The notes under the pieces are model-generated. The model had not been told where the DNA came from and searched no databases. It saw only the letters and a list, made by a program, of their open reading frames with translations. From Bacteroidales bacterium UBA1192 (lineage in GTDB: Bacteria; Bacteroidota; Bacteroidia; Bacteroidales; Bacteroidaceae), in NCBI GenBank assembly GCA_002310175.1, contig DBYG01000060.1:34403-82286 (forward strand): a stretch of 47,884 nt of DNA, read 5' to 3'. A program made the position numbers and the translations under genes. Below, piece by piece: positions 26,693 through 34,795 of this stretch. The stretch's first letter is position 1, and each line of letters starts with the position of its first letter.

Positions 26693-27595
26693 TTATCTTC
26701 TTTTGACTGTCACATTGGCCAGTTTTTCCCAATACTGGATGATTCCGCAATGGTCATCGTTCTGGTGTCCGTCTGCCTTCATGGCCTTCATGGCCTCCAG
26801 TATCTGTGTGGTCAAAGGTATAGGAGCGTCAATCTCCAGAGCGGTGTCACGGACGTTGAGCAAATCCTTGGTATGCATCCAGATAGGTCCGCCGGGTTTG
26901 AAATTACGGTCCAGTATCATGGGCATCTTGGCATCCAGGACAGTGCTTGCTGCAAGTCCTCCACGGATAGCCTGATATACCTTTTCAGGATCAACACCGG
27001 CTTTCTCGGCAAAAACCATAGCCTCTGAAACTGCTGAGAGATGGAGTGCTACCATGATTTGGTTGGCGAGTTTTGCAGTATTCCCGCTACCTATGTCACC
27101 GATGAGAACGGCTGATCCTCCCATTGAGAGAAGGATGTCCTTAACTGATTCGAACACCTCTTCCTTACCTCCTACCATGATTGACATTGTACCGTCAATC
27201 GCCTTGGGCTCGCCTCCGCTGACAGGAGCGTCGAGCATCTCCACACCCTTTTCGGCTGCTGCGGCATACATTTTTTTTGCCACGACCGGAGAGATGGAGC
27301 TCATGTCAATGATGATGCTGCCCGGTCTGATCCCTTCCAGTACTCCATCCTTGCCGGTCAGAACCTGAATCACATGAGGAGAATTGGGCAACATTGTGAT
27401 GATAATGTCGCACTTTCCGGCCACCTTTGATGGTGAAGACTCTTTTTCCGCACCCAAAGCAACCAATTCGGCCACAGGTTCGGGCTTAATGTCAAAAACT
27501 GTCAGAGAGAACCCTGCCTTCAACAGGTTTTTCGCCATTGGTTTACCCATGACTCCAAGTCCGATGAATCCGATCTTCTTACATTTGTTATCCAT
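26693..27595 (-). CDS. Beta-hydroxyacid dehydrogenase, GarR (tartronate semialdehyde reductase)-like
   Basis: This 300-residue cytosolic NAD(P)-dependent enzyme belongs to the 3-hydroxyisobutyrate/tartronate semialdehyde reductase family. The Rossmann start is IGFIGLGVMGKPMAKNL, the substrate loop is DAPVSGGEPKAIDGT, and the catalytic lysine is K175 in GNTAKLANQ. The C-terminal half is the helical dimerisation domain. Family members include GarR, 3-hydroxyisobutyrate dehydrogenase and L-threonate dehydrogenase, and the sequence does not choose among them with certainty. It is divergent from the RpiB-DhaKL-GntP operon and likely serves the same pathway, for example at the level of a C3 or C4 hydroxyacid. 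Confidence 0.88.
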   Translation of the reverse strand: MDNKCKKIGFIGLGVMGKPMAKNLLKAGFSLTVFDIKPEPVAELVALGAEKESSPSKVAGKCDIIITMLPNSPHVIQVLTGKDGVLEGIRPGSIIIDMSSISPVVAKKMYAAAAEKGVEMLDAPVSGGEPKAIDGTMSIMVGGKEEVFESVKDILLSMGGSAVLIGDIGSGNTAKLANQIMVALHLSAVSEAMVFAEKAGVDPEKVYQAIRGGLAASTVLDAKMPMILDRNFKPGGPIWMHTKDLLNVRDTALEIDAPIPLTTQILEAMKAMKADGHQNDDHCGIIQYWEKLANVTVKRR

Positions 27596-27652
27596 TTTCT
27601 TATTATATTGATGAAAGATAGGTTAATATAAACTGCTAAACAGCTTGTAATA

Positions 27653-27660
27653 CAAAGGTA
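27653..27660 (-). promoter_or_regulatory. -7 promoter element of the GarR-like gene
   Basis: On the minus strand this reads TACCTTTG, a perfect TAnnTTTG. The ATG lies 57 bases downstream. No convincing -33 TTTG is at the usual distance, which would suit an activator-dependent promoter. The intergenic stretch to 27738 also holds the unassigned promoter of the divergent operon. Confidence 0.5.
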
Positions 27661-27744
27661 AACACATTTTGTCCGTTTAATGCATCATTTGTGGAATTAA
27701 TTTGTATTTTTACAACATTATTCACTATTAATGAAAGGATGCTT

Positions 27745-28200
27745 ATGAAAGTCGTTATTGATTGTGATGATGCCGCATTGGAACTTAAGAAAATCATTGT
27801 GGGGCATCTTGAATCAAAAGGTGTGGAAGTTACTGATCTTGATTATCTGGGGAAAAAGAAAGGAGCTTACTATCCTGAGATTGGCTATAATCTGGCATGC
27901 AGGATTAAGGATGGTTCGTTTGAGAGGGGTATCCTGATATGCGGGACCGGTCTGGGTATGGCCATGATAGCCAATAAAGTGGAAGGTGTATATGCAGGAG
28001 TCTGCCATGATGTGTTTTCGGCAGAGAGACTCAGGAAGAGCAATAATGCACAGGTACTCACGATGGGAGCACGTGTCATAGGTCCTGAACTTGCCAAGAC
28101 CATTGTTGATGCCTGGCTTGTTTCCGAGTTCCAGGGGGGAGGTTCCCAGCCAAAAGTGGACCAGATGCATGAACTTGAGAGAAAATCTTTTCATCCTTAA
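27745..28200 (+). CDS. RpiB/LacAB-family sugar-phosphate isomerase
   Basis: This 151-residue cytosolic isomerase matches the RpiB family: KVVIDCDDAALELKK at the start, the catalytic cysteine C66 in GILICGTGLGMAMIANK, and CHDVFSAERLRKSNNAQVLT with GARVIGPELAK afterwards. RpiB homologues isomerise ribose-5-P, allose-6-P or galactose-6-P. In erythritol and threitol pathways they convert D-erythrulose-4-P to D-erythrose-4-P. Because it is followed directly by DhaK and DhaL, a tetrulose or similar phosphate is more likely here than ribose-5-P. The ATG at 27745 follows an AAAGGA ribosome site by five bases and begins the family's typical N-terminus; the frame is open upstream but lacks homology. 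Confidence 0.88.
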   Translation: MKVVIDCDDAALELKKIIVGHLESKGVEVTDLDYLGKKKGAYYPEIGYNLACRIKDGSFERGILICGTGLGMAMIANKVEGVYAGVCHDVFSAERLRKSNNAQVLTMGARVIGPELAKTIVDAWLVSEFQGGGSQPKVDQMHELERKSFHP

Positions 28201-28226
28201 ACAGAAATATTTTAACCTGATTACTT

Positions 28227-29222
28227 ATGCAGAAAATTATCAATGATCCCGGTAATGTAGTCGATGAGATGTTGCAGGGTTTTGTAAAGGCGCATCCTGA
28301 ACTCATTGCGGTTACCGAGAATGAACGGGTGCTGAAATACAGGAATGCACCTGTGGAAAACAAGGTGGGTATCGTAACAGGTGGGGGTTCCGGTCACAAG
28401 CCGGCTTTCATAGGTTATATAGGTAAGAATATGGTGGATGCCGTAGCTGTTGGAGAACTCTTCTCCTCACCTCCTGCCCAGATGTTCTATGACGCTATCC
28501 GTGAGGCTGATGCAGGTAAAGGTGTAGCCATTCTTTACGGTAATTATGCTGGTGACAACATGAATGTCGAGATAGCTATGGAGCAGGCTGAGGAGGACGG
28601 AATAAAGGTGGCCAGAGTGGTTGCCAATGATGATGTCCCGTCGGCCCCTAAAACCGAATCTGAAAGGCGTAGAGGTGTTGCGGGTGAAATACTGATGTGG
28701 AAGACAGGTGGTGCCAAGGCCGCTATGGGCGGAACCCTGGAGGAGGTCGTGTCAGTGGCGAAGAAGGCTATCGGCAATACCCGCAGTATGGGTGTAGGAT
28801 TAAGTCCGTGCACCATTCCTGAGGTGGGACATCCGAATTTCACCATTGAACCGGGTATGATGGAAGTGGGTATCGGACACCACGGTGAACCCGGCATAGA
28901 GGTGGCTCCTCTGGAAACAGCCGCACAGATAGCTGAAAGGATGTGCAACGTGATACTTCCAGACTTACCTTTCAACAAGGGGGACGAGACCGTTGTACTG
29001 GTATCCGGGTTAGGCTCCACTCCTTTGATGGAACTCTATATTCTTTACAATGAAGTGCATAAGATTATGGAAGACAAGGGGATAATGATCCACCGTGCAT
29101 TTGTGGGCAACTACTTCACTTCGCTTGAGATGGCTGGTGCCACTCTGTCGGTAATGAAACTTGATGATGAACTTAAGGCCTGCATAGACTATGAGGCCAC
29201 TTCAATAGGTCTGACTGTCTGA
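28227..29222 (+). CDS. dhaK: Dihydroxyacetone kinase-type subunit DhaK
   Basis: This 331-residue protein is the substrate-binding subunit of a two-component dihydroxyacetone-type kinase. It has the DhaK signatures VTGGGSGHKPAFIGYIGKNM for the substrate pocket and NYAGDNMNVEIAM. The histidine pair H218-H219 in GIGHHGEPGIE includes the residue that forms the covalent hemiaminal with the ketose. It lies 26 bases after the RpiB-type gene and 9 bases before the dhaL ATG. Related kinases act on dihydroxyacetone or on D- or L-erythrulose. The RpiB neighbour makes erythrulose a serious candidate. The gene symbol reflects family, not proven substrate. Confidence 0.92.
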   Translation: MQKIINDPGNVVDEMLQGFVKAHPELIAVTENERVLKYRNAPVENKVGIVTGGGSGHKPAFIGYIGKNMVDAVAVGELFSSPPAQMFYDAIREADAGKGVAILYGNYAGDNMNVEIAMEQAEEDGIKVARVVANDDVPSAPKTESERRRGVAGEILMWKTGGAKAAMGGTLEEVVSVAKKAIGNTRSMGVGLSPCTIPEVGHPNFTIEPGMMEVGIGHHGEPGIEVAPLETAAQIAERMCNVILPDLPFNKGDETVVLVSGLGSTPLMELYILYNEVHKIMEDKGIMIHRAFVGNYFTSLEMAGATLSVMKLDDELKACIDYEATSIGLTV

Positions 29223-29231
29223 TACGTGATT

Positions 29232-29876
29232 ATGGAACAGTTTACACAGGAAGCAGGAATCCTGTTGGTTGACAGGATGATAACAGCCATTCAGGAAAAC
29301 AAGCAGTATCTGAGTAATATAGATGGCGCTATAGGTGACGGTGACCACGGTATCAACATGAACAAGGGATTCACGCTTTGTCGTGAGGCTTTGGATAAGC
29401 AGCCAGGAAACCTCTCGTACGGAATGAAGACATTGGGTAAGATCCTGCTTATGAAGATAGGCGGTTCTATGGGACCGCTCTATGGAAAGTTCTTTGCTGC
29501 TTTCGGCAAATCGTTTGAAGGCAAGGAGCTTATCGGGAAAGAGGATTTCCTGGCAGCGTTGGAAGGGGCGGTTGAGGCAATCCAGGCTATTTCTCCTGCC
29601 AAGGTGGGCGACAAGACCCTTATGGATGTTCTCATTCCGGCAAAAGAGGCTATGGAACAGGCTGTGGCCGAAGGCTGCTCTTTCACCGATTCTTTGGACC
29701 GTATGTCAAAAGCAGCCCAAGCGGGACGTGACAGTACAGTTGATATGATAGCAAGGCTGGGCCGTTCTAGCAGGCTCGGTGAGCGTTCCCGCGGCGTGAT
29801 GGATGCCGGTTCGGCTTCATGCTGCCTGCTGCTGGTCTCCATGGCTGGTTCTGTAAAGGAGCTTCTCAACCAATAA
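29232..29876 (+). CDS. dhaL: Dihydroxyacetone kinase-type nucleotide subunit DhaL
   Basis: This 214-residue helical-barrel protein supplies the nucleotide for DhaK. The Mg/nucleotide aspartates are in AIGDGDHGINMNKGF, and SMGPLYGKFF, VGDKTLMDVLIPA and GRSSRLGERSRGVMDAGSAS complete the pattern. No PTS phosphotransfer partner (DhaM) occurs in the operon, so the enzyme probably uses ATP directly, as in ATP-dependent DhaK-DhaL kinases. The ATG at 29232 is preferred over the in-frame GTG six bases upstream. The spacing to dhaK implies co-translation. Confidence 0.92.
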   Translation: MEQFTQEAGILLVDRMITAIQENKQYLSNIDGAIGDGDHGINMNKGFTLCREALDKQPGNLSYGMKTLGKILLMKIGGSMGPLYGKFFAAFGKSFEGKELIGKEDFLAALEGAVEAIQAISPAKVGDKTLMDVLIPAKEAMEQAVAEGCSFTDSLDRMSKAAQAGRDSTVDMIARLGRSSRLGERSRGVMDAGSASCCLLLVSMAGSVKELLNQ

Positions 29877-29900
29877 CAGCAATCCTTAAATTCAGATGTT

Positions 29901-31235
29901 ATGCTGATTGTTCTTCTGATTGCGGCAATCTTGTTCATCGTCATATCTACGGCCAAACTTAAGTTACATCCGTTCCTGGCCCTGATTGTCGCAGCCATCG
30001 GATATGGGCTCTGTTCCGGACTCTCTCTGGACCAGATAATCAAATCAGTCAACAACGGATTCGGAAACACCGTAGGTTCCATAGGTATCGTTATTGTGGC
30101 GGGATGCATCATCGGGACCTTCCTGGAAGAGTCCGGTGGGGCATACATTATGGCCCGTAGTGTCATGAAACTGGCGGGGGAGAAACGTGTACCGTTGGTC
30201 ATGCTTCTGCTTGGATACATTATATCAATTCCGGTCTATGCTGATTCGGGATTCGTGATCATGACCCCTCTCAACAAGGCTCTCTCCAAAAAGGCCGGGA
30301 TAACACTGGCCGCATCGGCCATTGCTCTCTCCCTGGGACTTACTCTTACACATTGTCTGGTACCCCCTACACCGGGACCTATTTCTGCGACAAGTATAGT
30401 CGGGGCGGATTTGGGATTAGTAATCCTGACAGGCATTGTAGCAAGCATGGTATCTTTTATCATTGCATTGCTTTTTGTCAACAGGTTCGTTTCCAGAACA
30501 TATATAGATCCGGCTCCCAATGAGAGTGATCAGGAGATTGAAGAACGGGTTAAACATGCACCCTCGGCCGTAAAATCCTTTCTGCCGATAGTAGTGCCCC
30601 TTTTGCTCATTGTCCTGAAATCCGTATCGGACTTCCCGACTAATCCTTTCGGAACGGGAACGATGAAAATGGTCCTGGGTTTCATAGGTGAACCTGTCGT
30701 TGCCCTGTTGATAGGAATGGTGTTAGGATTCATGCTTCCTAAGAAGTTTGACCTTGATATGCTTTCCACAACCGGTTGGGTTGGCAAGTCTCTGGTGTCG
30801 GCAGCTGTAATCATAATGATTACTGCGGCAGGCGGCTCTTTCGGAATGGTTCTGAGGGATTCCGGTATTGCCGATGTGGTGGGTGGTTTCGTGTCCGATT
30901 CCAGTCTGGGAATATGGATGCCTTTCCTGATAGCGGCCGCTCTTAAAACCGCTCAAGGCTCATCAACCGTAGCCATTATCACTACAGCCTCACTGCTGGC
31001 TCCGCTTATGGAGACAATGGGTTTCGCGGCTCCAATTGAAAAGGCTCTGGCTGTGACCGCACTCTGTTCAGGCGCCATGGTCGTTTCGCATGTCAACGAC
31101 AGTTTTTTCTGGGTCATAACGCAGATGACCGGCATGACTGTCAAGCAGGGATACCGTTTCCATACACTCGGGACTCTGTTGTGTGGAACAGGCGCAATGC
31201 TTACCGTGTGGGCAATATTCACAATTGTTCATTAA
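29901..31235 (+). CDS. GntP-family permease for a sugar acid
   Basis: This 444-residue inner-membrane protein has 12 or more hydrophobic segments and belongs to the gluconate:H+ symporter (GntP) family. Characteristic parts are FGNTVGSIGIVIVAGCIIG near residue 60, IPVYADSGFVIMTPLNKAL, THCLVPPTPGPISATSIVGA, LKTAQGSSTVAIITTAS and HVNDSFFWVITQMTGM. Members import gluconate, fructuronate, D-glycerate or related acids. In this operon it probably imports the substrate, which the isomerase and kinase suggest is a short-chain sugar acid or its precursor. It starts 24 bases after dhaL. Confidence 0.92.
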   Translation: MLIVLLIAAILFIVISTAKLKLHPFLALIVAAIGYGLCSGLSLDQIIKSVNNGFGNTVGSIGIVIVAGCIIGTFLEESGGAYIMARSVMKLAGEKRVPLVMLLLGYIISIPVYADSGFVIMTPLNKALSKKAGITLAASAIALSLGLTLTHCLVPPTPGPISATSIVGADLGLVILTGIVASMVSFIIALLFVNRFVSRTYIDPAPNESDQEIEERVKHAPSAVKSFLPIVVPLLLIVLKSVSDFPTNPFGTGTMKMVLGFIGEPVVALLIGMVLGFMLPKKFDLDMLSTTGWVGKSLVSAAVIIMITAAGGSFGMVLRDSGIADVVGGFVSDSSLGIWMPFLIAAALKTAQGSSTVAIITTASLLAPLMETMGFAAPIEKALAVTALCSGAMVVSHVNDSFFWVITQMTGMTVKQGYRFHTLGTLLCGTGAMLTVWAIFTIVH

Positions 31236-31248
31236 AAAAAAACTGAAT

Positions 31249-32259
31249 ATGAAACTTGAAAAGAAAGTATTGATGAAGGTTGAGCAGGTATATACTGCCA
31301 ACGCATTCCGTATCGGAAACGACACATTCGTCGCTGCCGGTTCGGAAACCACTCCCCAGGTGTTTCTTTACAATCTCAATACAGGAACATCCGAGCTGGT
31401 TGCCGATTGTCCCGGTGGAGTGATGAGTTTTGTTCCATTACCCGGTAATCCCGACATGTTCTTTTCGATAATGGGTCTCTTCCCTCCGTTTGTAGGTGCT
31501 GATGCAGGCCTGTTCATGCACTGTCGGACTGAAAGCGGTTGGAAGACGGTCAAACAGATGCCTTTGCCATTCGCACATCGTTGTGATATTCTTGAGGCCG
31601 GTGGCAGGAACTGGGTTTTTGCCGCTTCTGTCAGCCGTTTCAAGGAAAATCCTGCCGACTGGTCGTGCAAGGGTGAGATATATGTAATCGGATTTGATGA
31701 CAATGGGGCACCCAAGGCTCCTCAATTGCTTTACAATTCTCTGACAAGAAATCATGGAATGTTGAAATGCCTGATAGACGGTGAGGATGTGATGTGCGTA
31801 TCAGGTGCGGAGGGAATATTCGGTTTCACTTTAAGTGTTGACGGAAAATGGAAAATGGATAAACTGTTTGACAGGGAGGTTAGCGAGTTCGGTTTCATTG
31901 ACCTGGATGGTGACGGTCAGCATGAGCTTGTCACCATTGAGCCTTTCCATGGTAACACGCTGAATATCTACAAAAAGCATGGCGATGCCTGGAATCCTCT
32001 GTTCACGGATTCGCTTTCGTTCGGCCATGGCCTGAGCTGCGGCATGTTCCGCGGAGAGCCTATTGTTGCTGTAGGAAACCGCAGGGGAACTTTCACACTT
32101 GATGTGTTCACTGCCAAGGACCCGGCCAACGGCCTGTTCGAACGTCATCAGATAGAGCAGGATGCCGGTCCCACCCAGACTCTTGTCTTCAATTCCAATG
32201 GTGTTGACTACATCCTCAGCGCTAACCAGAAACAAAACGAGGTAGTATTATATTATTAA
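31249..32259 (+). CDS. Cytosolic beta-propeller-like protein, function unknown
   Basis: This 336-residue protein has no signal peptide or membrane segment. It is built of repeated four-strand-like blocks. One of them, FIDLDGDGQHELVTIEPF, resembles the FG-GAP/VCBS calcium-binding repeat. Other conserved-looking parts are LTRNHGMLKCLIDGEDVM and FGHGLSCGMFRGEPIVAVGN. Histidines at several blade positions, as in FAHRCDILEAGGRNWVF, could hold a metal in a central channel, so a lactonase, isomerase or aldose-modifying enzyme is conceivable. It sits 13 bases after the GntP gene in a catabolic operon, which argues for a metabolic rather than structural role. I do not recognise the family by name. Confidence 0.7.
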   Translation: MKLEKKVLMKVEQVYTANAFRIGNDTFVAAGSETTPQVFLYNLNTGTSELVADCPGGVMSFVPLPGNPDMFFSIMGLFPPFVGADAGLFMHCRTESGWKTVKQMPLPFAHRCDILEAGGRNWVFAASVSRFKENPADWSCKGEIYVIGFDDNGAPKAPQLLYNSLTRNHGMLKCLIDGEDVMCVSGAEGIFGFTLSVDGKWKMDKLFDREVSEFGFIDLDGDGQHELVTIEPFHGNTLNIYKKHGDAWNPLFTDSLSFGHGLSCGMFRGEPIVAVGNRRGTFTLDVFTAKDPANGLFERHQIEQDAGPTQTLVFNSNGVDYILSANQKQNEVVLYY

Positions 32260-32278
32260 CAGACAAATAAACTGTAAG

Positions 32279-33055
32279 ATGACCTACAAGACCCAATTTT
32301 TGACTTTTTTAATGGTGTCGGTGATGCTTGCCGGTATCCAGCCCGGAATCTCTGCCCAGCAGTCATCGTCGCCGGCTTTTGAAAACTATTTCATGCCAGC
32401 CGTGACGAAGACCGCCAAGCCTGACGAGAAAGGGTTTATCCGCCGTTGGCTGTTGCTTGAGCCTATAAGTAAACCCAACCGCAACAACCGTGTCTTCACC
32501 GACAGTTATGTAAGAGATGCTCTCACACATGAGTATTTCCCCGGCCAGTTTACAGCTATCCCCAAGGATGGTGACAAGGTTAAGGTGAAGATGGAGACCC
32601 AGGCGCCTGTAAACCTGCAGGCAGGCCGGCCGGCAGCCAATCAGTCTCAGACTCCGGTCATGGAGGATGCTGAACTAACATGGCATGCTCTTGACAGCAA
32701 GTTGTTTAACATCAAGCTTTTCAGATTCGCAACTGGACTTGGCAAGACCCGTTATGGCGTGGTATTCTGGGCGGTTACCATAGTGGAATGTGACCGCGAT
32801 ATGGAGAACGTCCGTCTTGCAGTGGGAACCAACAAGGGATCCATGTGGTGGGTGAACGGTGAGGAGTTGCTTCTTCTTTCGGGCGACAGGCACATGAATG
32901 TTGACAGTGCCGTTTCCAAGAGGATTACTCTTAAGAAAGGACGTAACATAATACGTGCCGGTATTATCAACGGTCCGAGTATGAGTGATTTCTGCGCCCG
33001 CTTCATTGATGACAAGGGTAATCCGATTACCAATCTGACTATTACATGCAAATGA
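32279..33055 (+). CDS. Secreted beta-sandwich-like protein in the GH43 operon, function unknown
   Basis: This 258-residue protein starts with a signal peptide (cleavage near GISAQ). A short linker leads to FIRRWLLLEPISKPNRNN, and the C-terminal half reads as a jelly-roll: FWAVTIVECDRDMENVRLAV, SMWWVNGEELLLLSGD, VSKRITLKKGRNIIRAGI. This resembles galactose-binding-like domains attached to Bacteroidota carbohydrate esterases, but there is no esterase triad. The most likely role is carbohydrate binding or a partner of the following glycosidase. It lies 19 bases after the propeller gene and 26 before the GH43 gene. Confidence 0.65.
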   Translation: MTYKTQFLTFLMVSVMLAGIQPGISAQQSSSPAFENYFMPAVTKTAKPDEKGFIRRWLLLEPISKPNRNNRVFTDSYVRDALTHEYFPGQFTAIPKDGDKVKVKMETQAPVNLQAGRPAANQSQTPVMEDAELTWHALDSKLFNIKLFRFATGLGKTRYGVVFWAVTIVECDRDMENVRLAVGTNKGSMWWVNGEELLLLSGDRHMNVDSAVSKRITLKKGRNIIRAGIINGPSMSDFCARFIDDKGNPITNLTITCK

Positions 33056-33081
33056 TTCGCTGAACTATCAAAATTAAAAAT

Positions 33082-34551
33082 ATGAAACAGAATATCAAAT
33101 ATATATGTGGAGTGTTGATACTGTCAGCCATTGCAGTTGATATATACGGACAGATAGGAGCCCCGTTTATACATGATCCTTCGACTATAGTCGAGTGCGA
33201 TGGCAAGTATTACACATTCGGAACAGGAGGTGGTGGTCTTATCTCTGAGGACGGATGGCATTGGAGCGGTGGTGCGGTCAGACCTGGTGGCGGAGCTGCT
33301 CCCGACGCAATGAAAATAGGTGACAGATATCTGGTTGCTTATAGTGCCACAGGCGGAGGATTGGGTGGCGGTCATGCAGGCCGTATCCTAACCATGTGGA
33401 ACAAGACTCTTGATCCTGATTCGCCTGATTTCAAATATACTGATCCCGTAGTAGTGGCCAGTTCGGTGGAAGATGAGGACTGCGATGCCATAGACGTCGG
33501 TCTTATGCTTGATCCTACGACGGGCAGATTATGGTGCACCTATGGAACATATTACGGATTCATCCGACAGGTTGAGCTTGATCCTGCAACAGGTTTCCGT
33601 GTGGAGGGCAATGAAGCAATTGATGTGGCTGTAGATTGTGAAGCCAGTGTCATGATGTACAGGAACGGATGGTATTATCTTTTAGGAACTCATGGAACTT
33701 GCTGTGACGGAGCAAACTCAACTTATACTATATACGTCGGCAGGTCCAGGAGCGTCAACGGTCCGTTCATTGATAATGTCGGCCGGACCATGATTGAGGG
33801 TGGAGGACGCAAGGTCCTCTCCACTGAAGGACGCAGGGTGGGCCCCGGTCATTTCGGTCGGTATATCATTGAAGAGGGTGTTGAGAAGATGTCCTGCCAT
33901 TTTGAGGCGGACCTTGATCAGGGTGGACGCAGTGTGCTGGCCATCAGACCGCTGCTTTGGAAAAACGACTGGCCCGAAGCCGGTGAACCTTTTGAAGACG
34001 GGGTGTATGAGATAGAGACAGCCCGTAACGGATATGCACTTGAGATGACGGTTGATTTTGTCCGTACCGGAGGCGGTATGGGGGGAATGGGAGGTGGCCG
34101 TAATGGCGGGAATACAGCTCCTGCCCAGGTTCCCAACCAGCAGCTCTCGGAAGTGATAGATTCATGGCCTAAGGGTGACTGTCAGGCCAGAAACGGTTAC
34201 TATGTGGCACGTCCATGGCAGCGTTGGACAGTCCAGGCTGTGCCGGAGGCCGGCGGATATCTTGGGGGACCTTATTACAAGATTCTGATAGCAGGAACTG
34301 AAAGAGCTCTTGCCGCAACTGCCGATGCTGAGGTACAGGTTGTATCAGCATTCACCGGAACCGATGAACAGCTGTGGAGGATTGACCAGTTGACGGACGG
34401 CAGTTTCCGTATTATGCCGAAGAAAGTTCCGGGACATTCGGAGCCTCTTGCCCTTGTGTCAATGGGTGACTGCACCCCGACATTGGCCGAGTTCAATTTC
34501 AGCTCAGATAACAGCAAGTGGTATTTCCGCCATTTTGAACCACTGAAATAA
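33082..34551 (+). CDS. Secreted GH43-like glycosidase with C-terminal lectin-like region
   Basis: This 489-residue exported protein has a signal peptide (MKQNIKYICGVLILSAIAV) and a five-bladed propeller of glycoside hydrolase family 43. The three expected acidic residues are visible: D32 in FIHDPSTI as base, D138 in DAIDVGLMLDP as pKa modulator, and E187 in DCEASVMMYRNGWYYLLG as acid. A glycine-rich linker at about 330-350 leads to a C-terminal region (RWTVQAVPEAGGY, DEQLWRIDQL, KWYFRHFEP) with QxW-type ricin-like features. GH43 enzymes usually cut arabinose- or xylose-containing plant glycans. It is the last gene of the operon and is followed by a terminator. Confidence 0.82.
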   Translation: MKQNIKYICGVLILSAIAVDIYGQIGAPFIHDPSTIVECDGKYYTFGTGGGGLISEDGWHWSGGAVRPGGGAAPDAMKIGDRYLVAYSATGGGLGGGHAGRILTMWNKTLDPDSPDFKYTDPVVVASSVEDEDCDAIDVGLMLDPTTGRLWCTYGTYYGFIRQVELDPATGFRVEGNEAIDVAVDCEASVMMYRNGWYYLLGTHGTCCDGANSTYTIYVGRSRSVNGPFIDNVGRTMIEGGGRKVLSTEGRRVGPGHFGRYIIEEGVEKMSCHFEADLDQGGRSVLAIRPLLWKNDWPEAGEPFEDGVYEIETARNGYALEMTVDFVRTGGGMGGMGGGRNGGNTAPAQVPNQQLSEVIDSWPKGDCQARNGYYVARPWQRWTVQAVPEAGGYLGGPYYKILIAGTERALAATADAEVQVVSAFTGTDEQLWRIDQLTDGSFRIMPKKVPGHSEPLALVSMGDCTPTLAEFNFSSDNSKWYFRHFEPLK

Positions 34552-34570
34552 GTACTGGAATAAGATAGGA

Positions 34571-34606
34571 AAGGGCGTACGGAAAATTTCAGCACGCCCT
34601 TTTTTA
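34571..34606 (+). terminator. Intrinsic terminator of the catabolic operon
   Basis: AAGGGCGT (34571-34578) pairs with ACGCCCTT (34594-34601) around a 15-base loop. A T-rich tract follows. It closes the operon before purH. Confidence 0.85.
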
Positions 34607-34726
34607 TTATCTGCCGCTATCCCTGTCCAGAAGCTACGGGAAAGGTGTTGGAAACGGCATTGGACGCGTGTTGCTTCATTCTTTTTATTTAAGTGATAAA
34701 TTGTTCATTACTTTATTAAGTCCGAT

Positions 34727-34758
34727 ATTGGAGAGCTTGCTGAAAATGGTTAATTTCG
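34727..34758 (+). promoter_or_regulatory. Likely promoter of purH
   Basis: ATTG at 34727-34730 and TAATTTCG at 34751-34758 are 20 bases apart. Each is one base off the consensus. The ATG is 37 bases downstream. Between the preceding terminator and this element I see nothing else. Confidence 0.55.
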
Positions 34759-34795
34759 CGAAAAAATACAGAAACCGTAAAACCATAACAAGACA

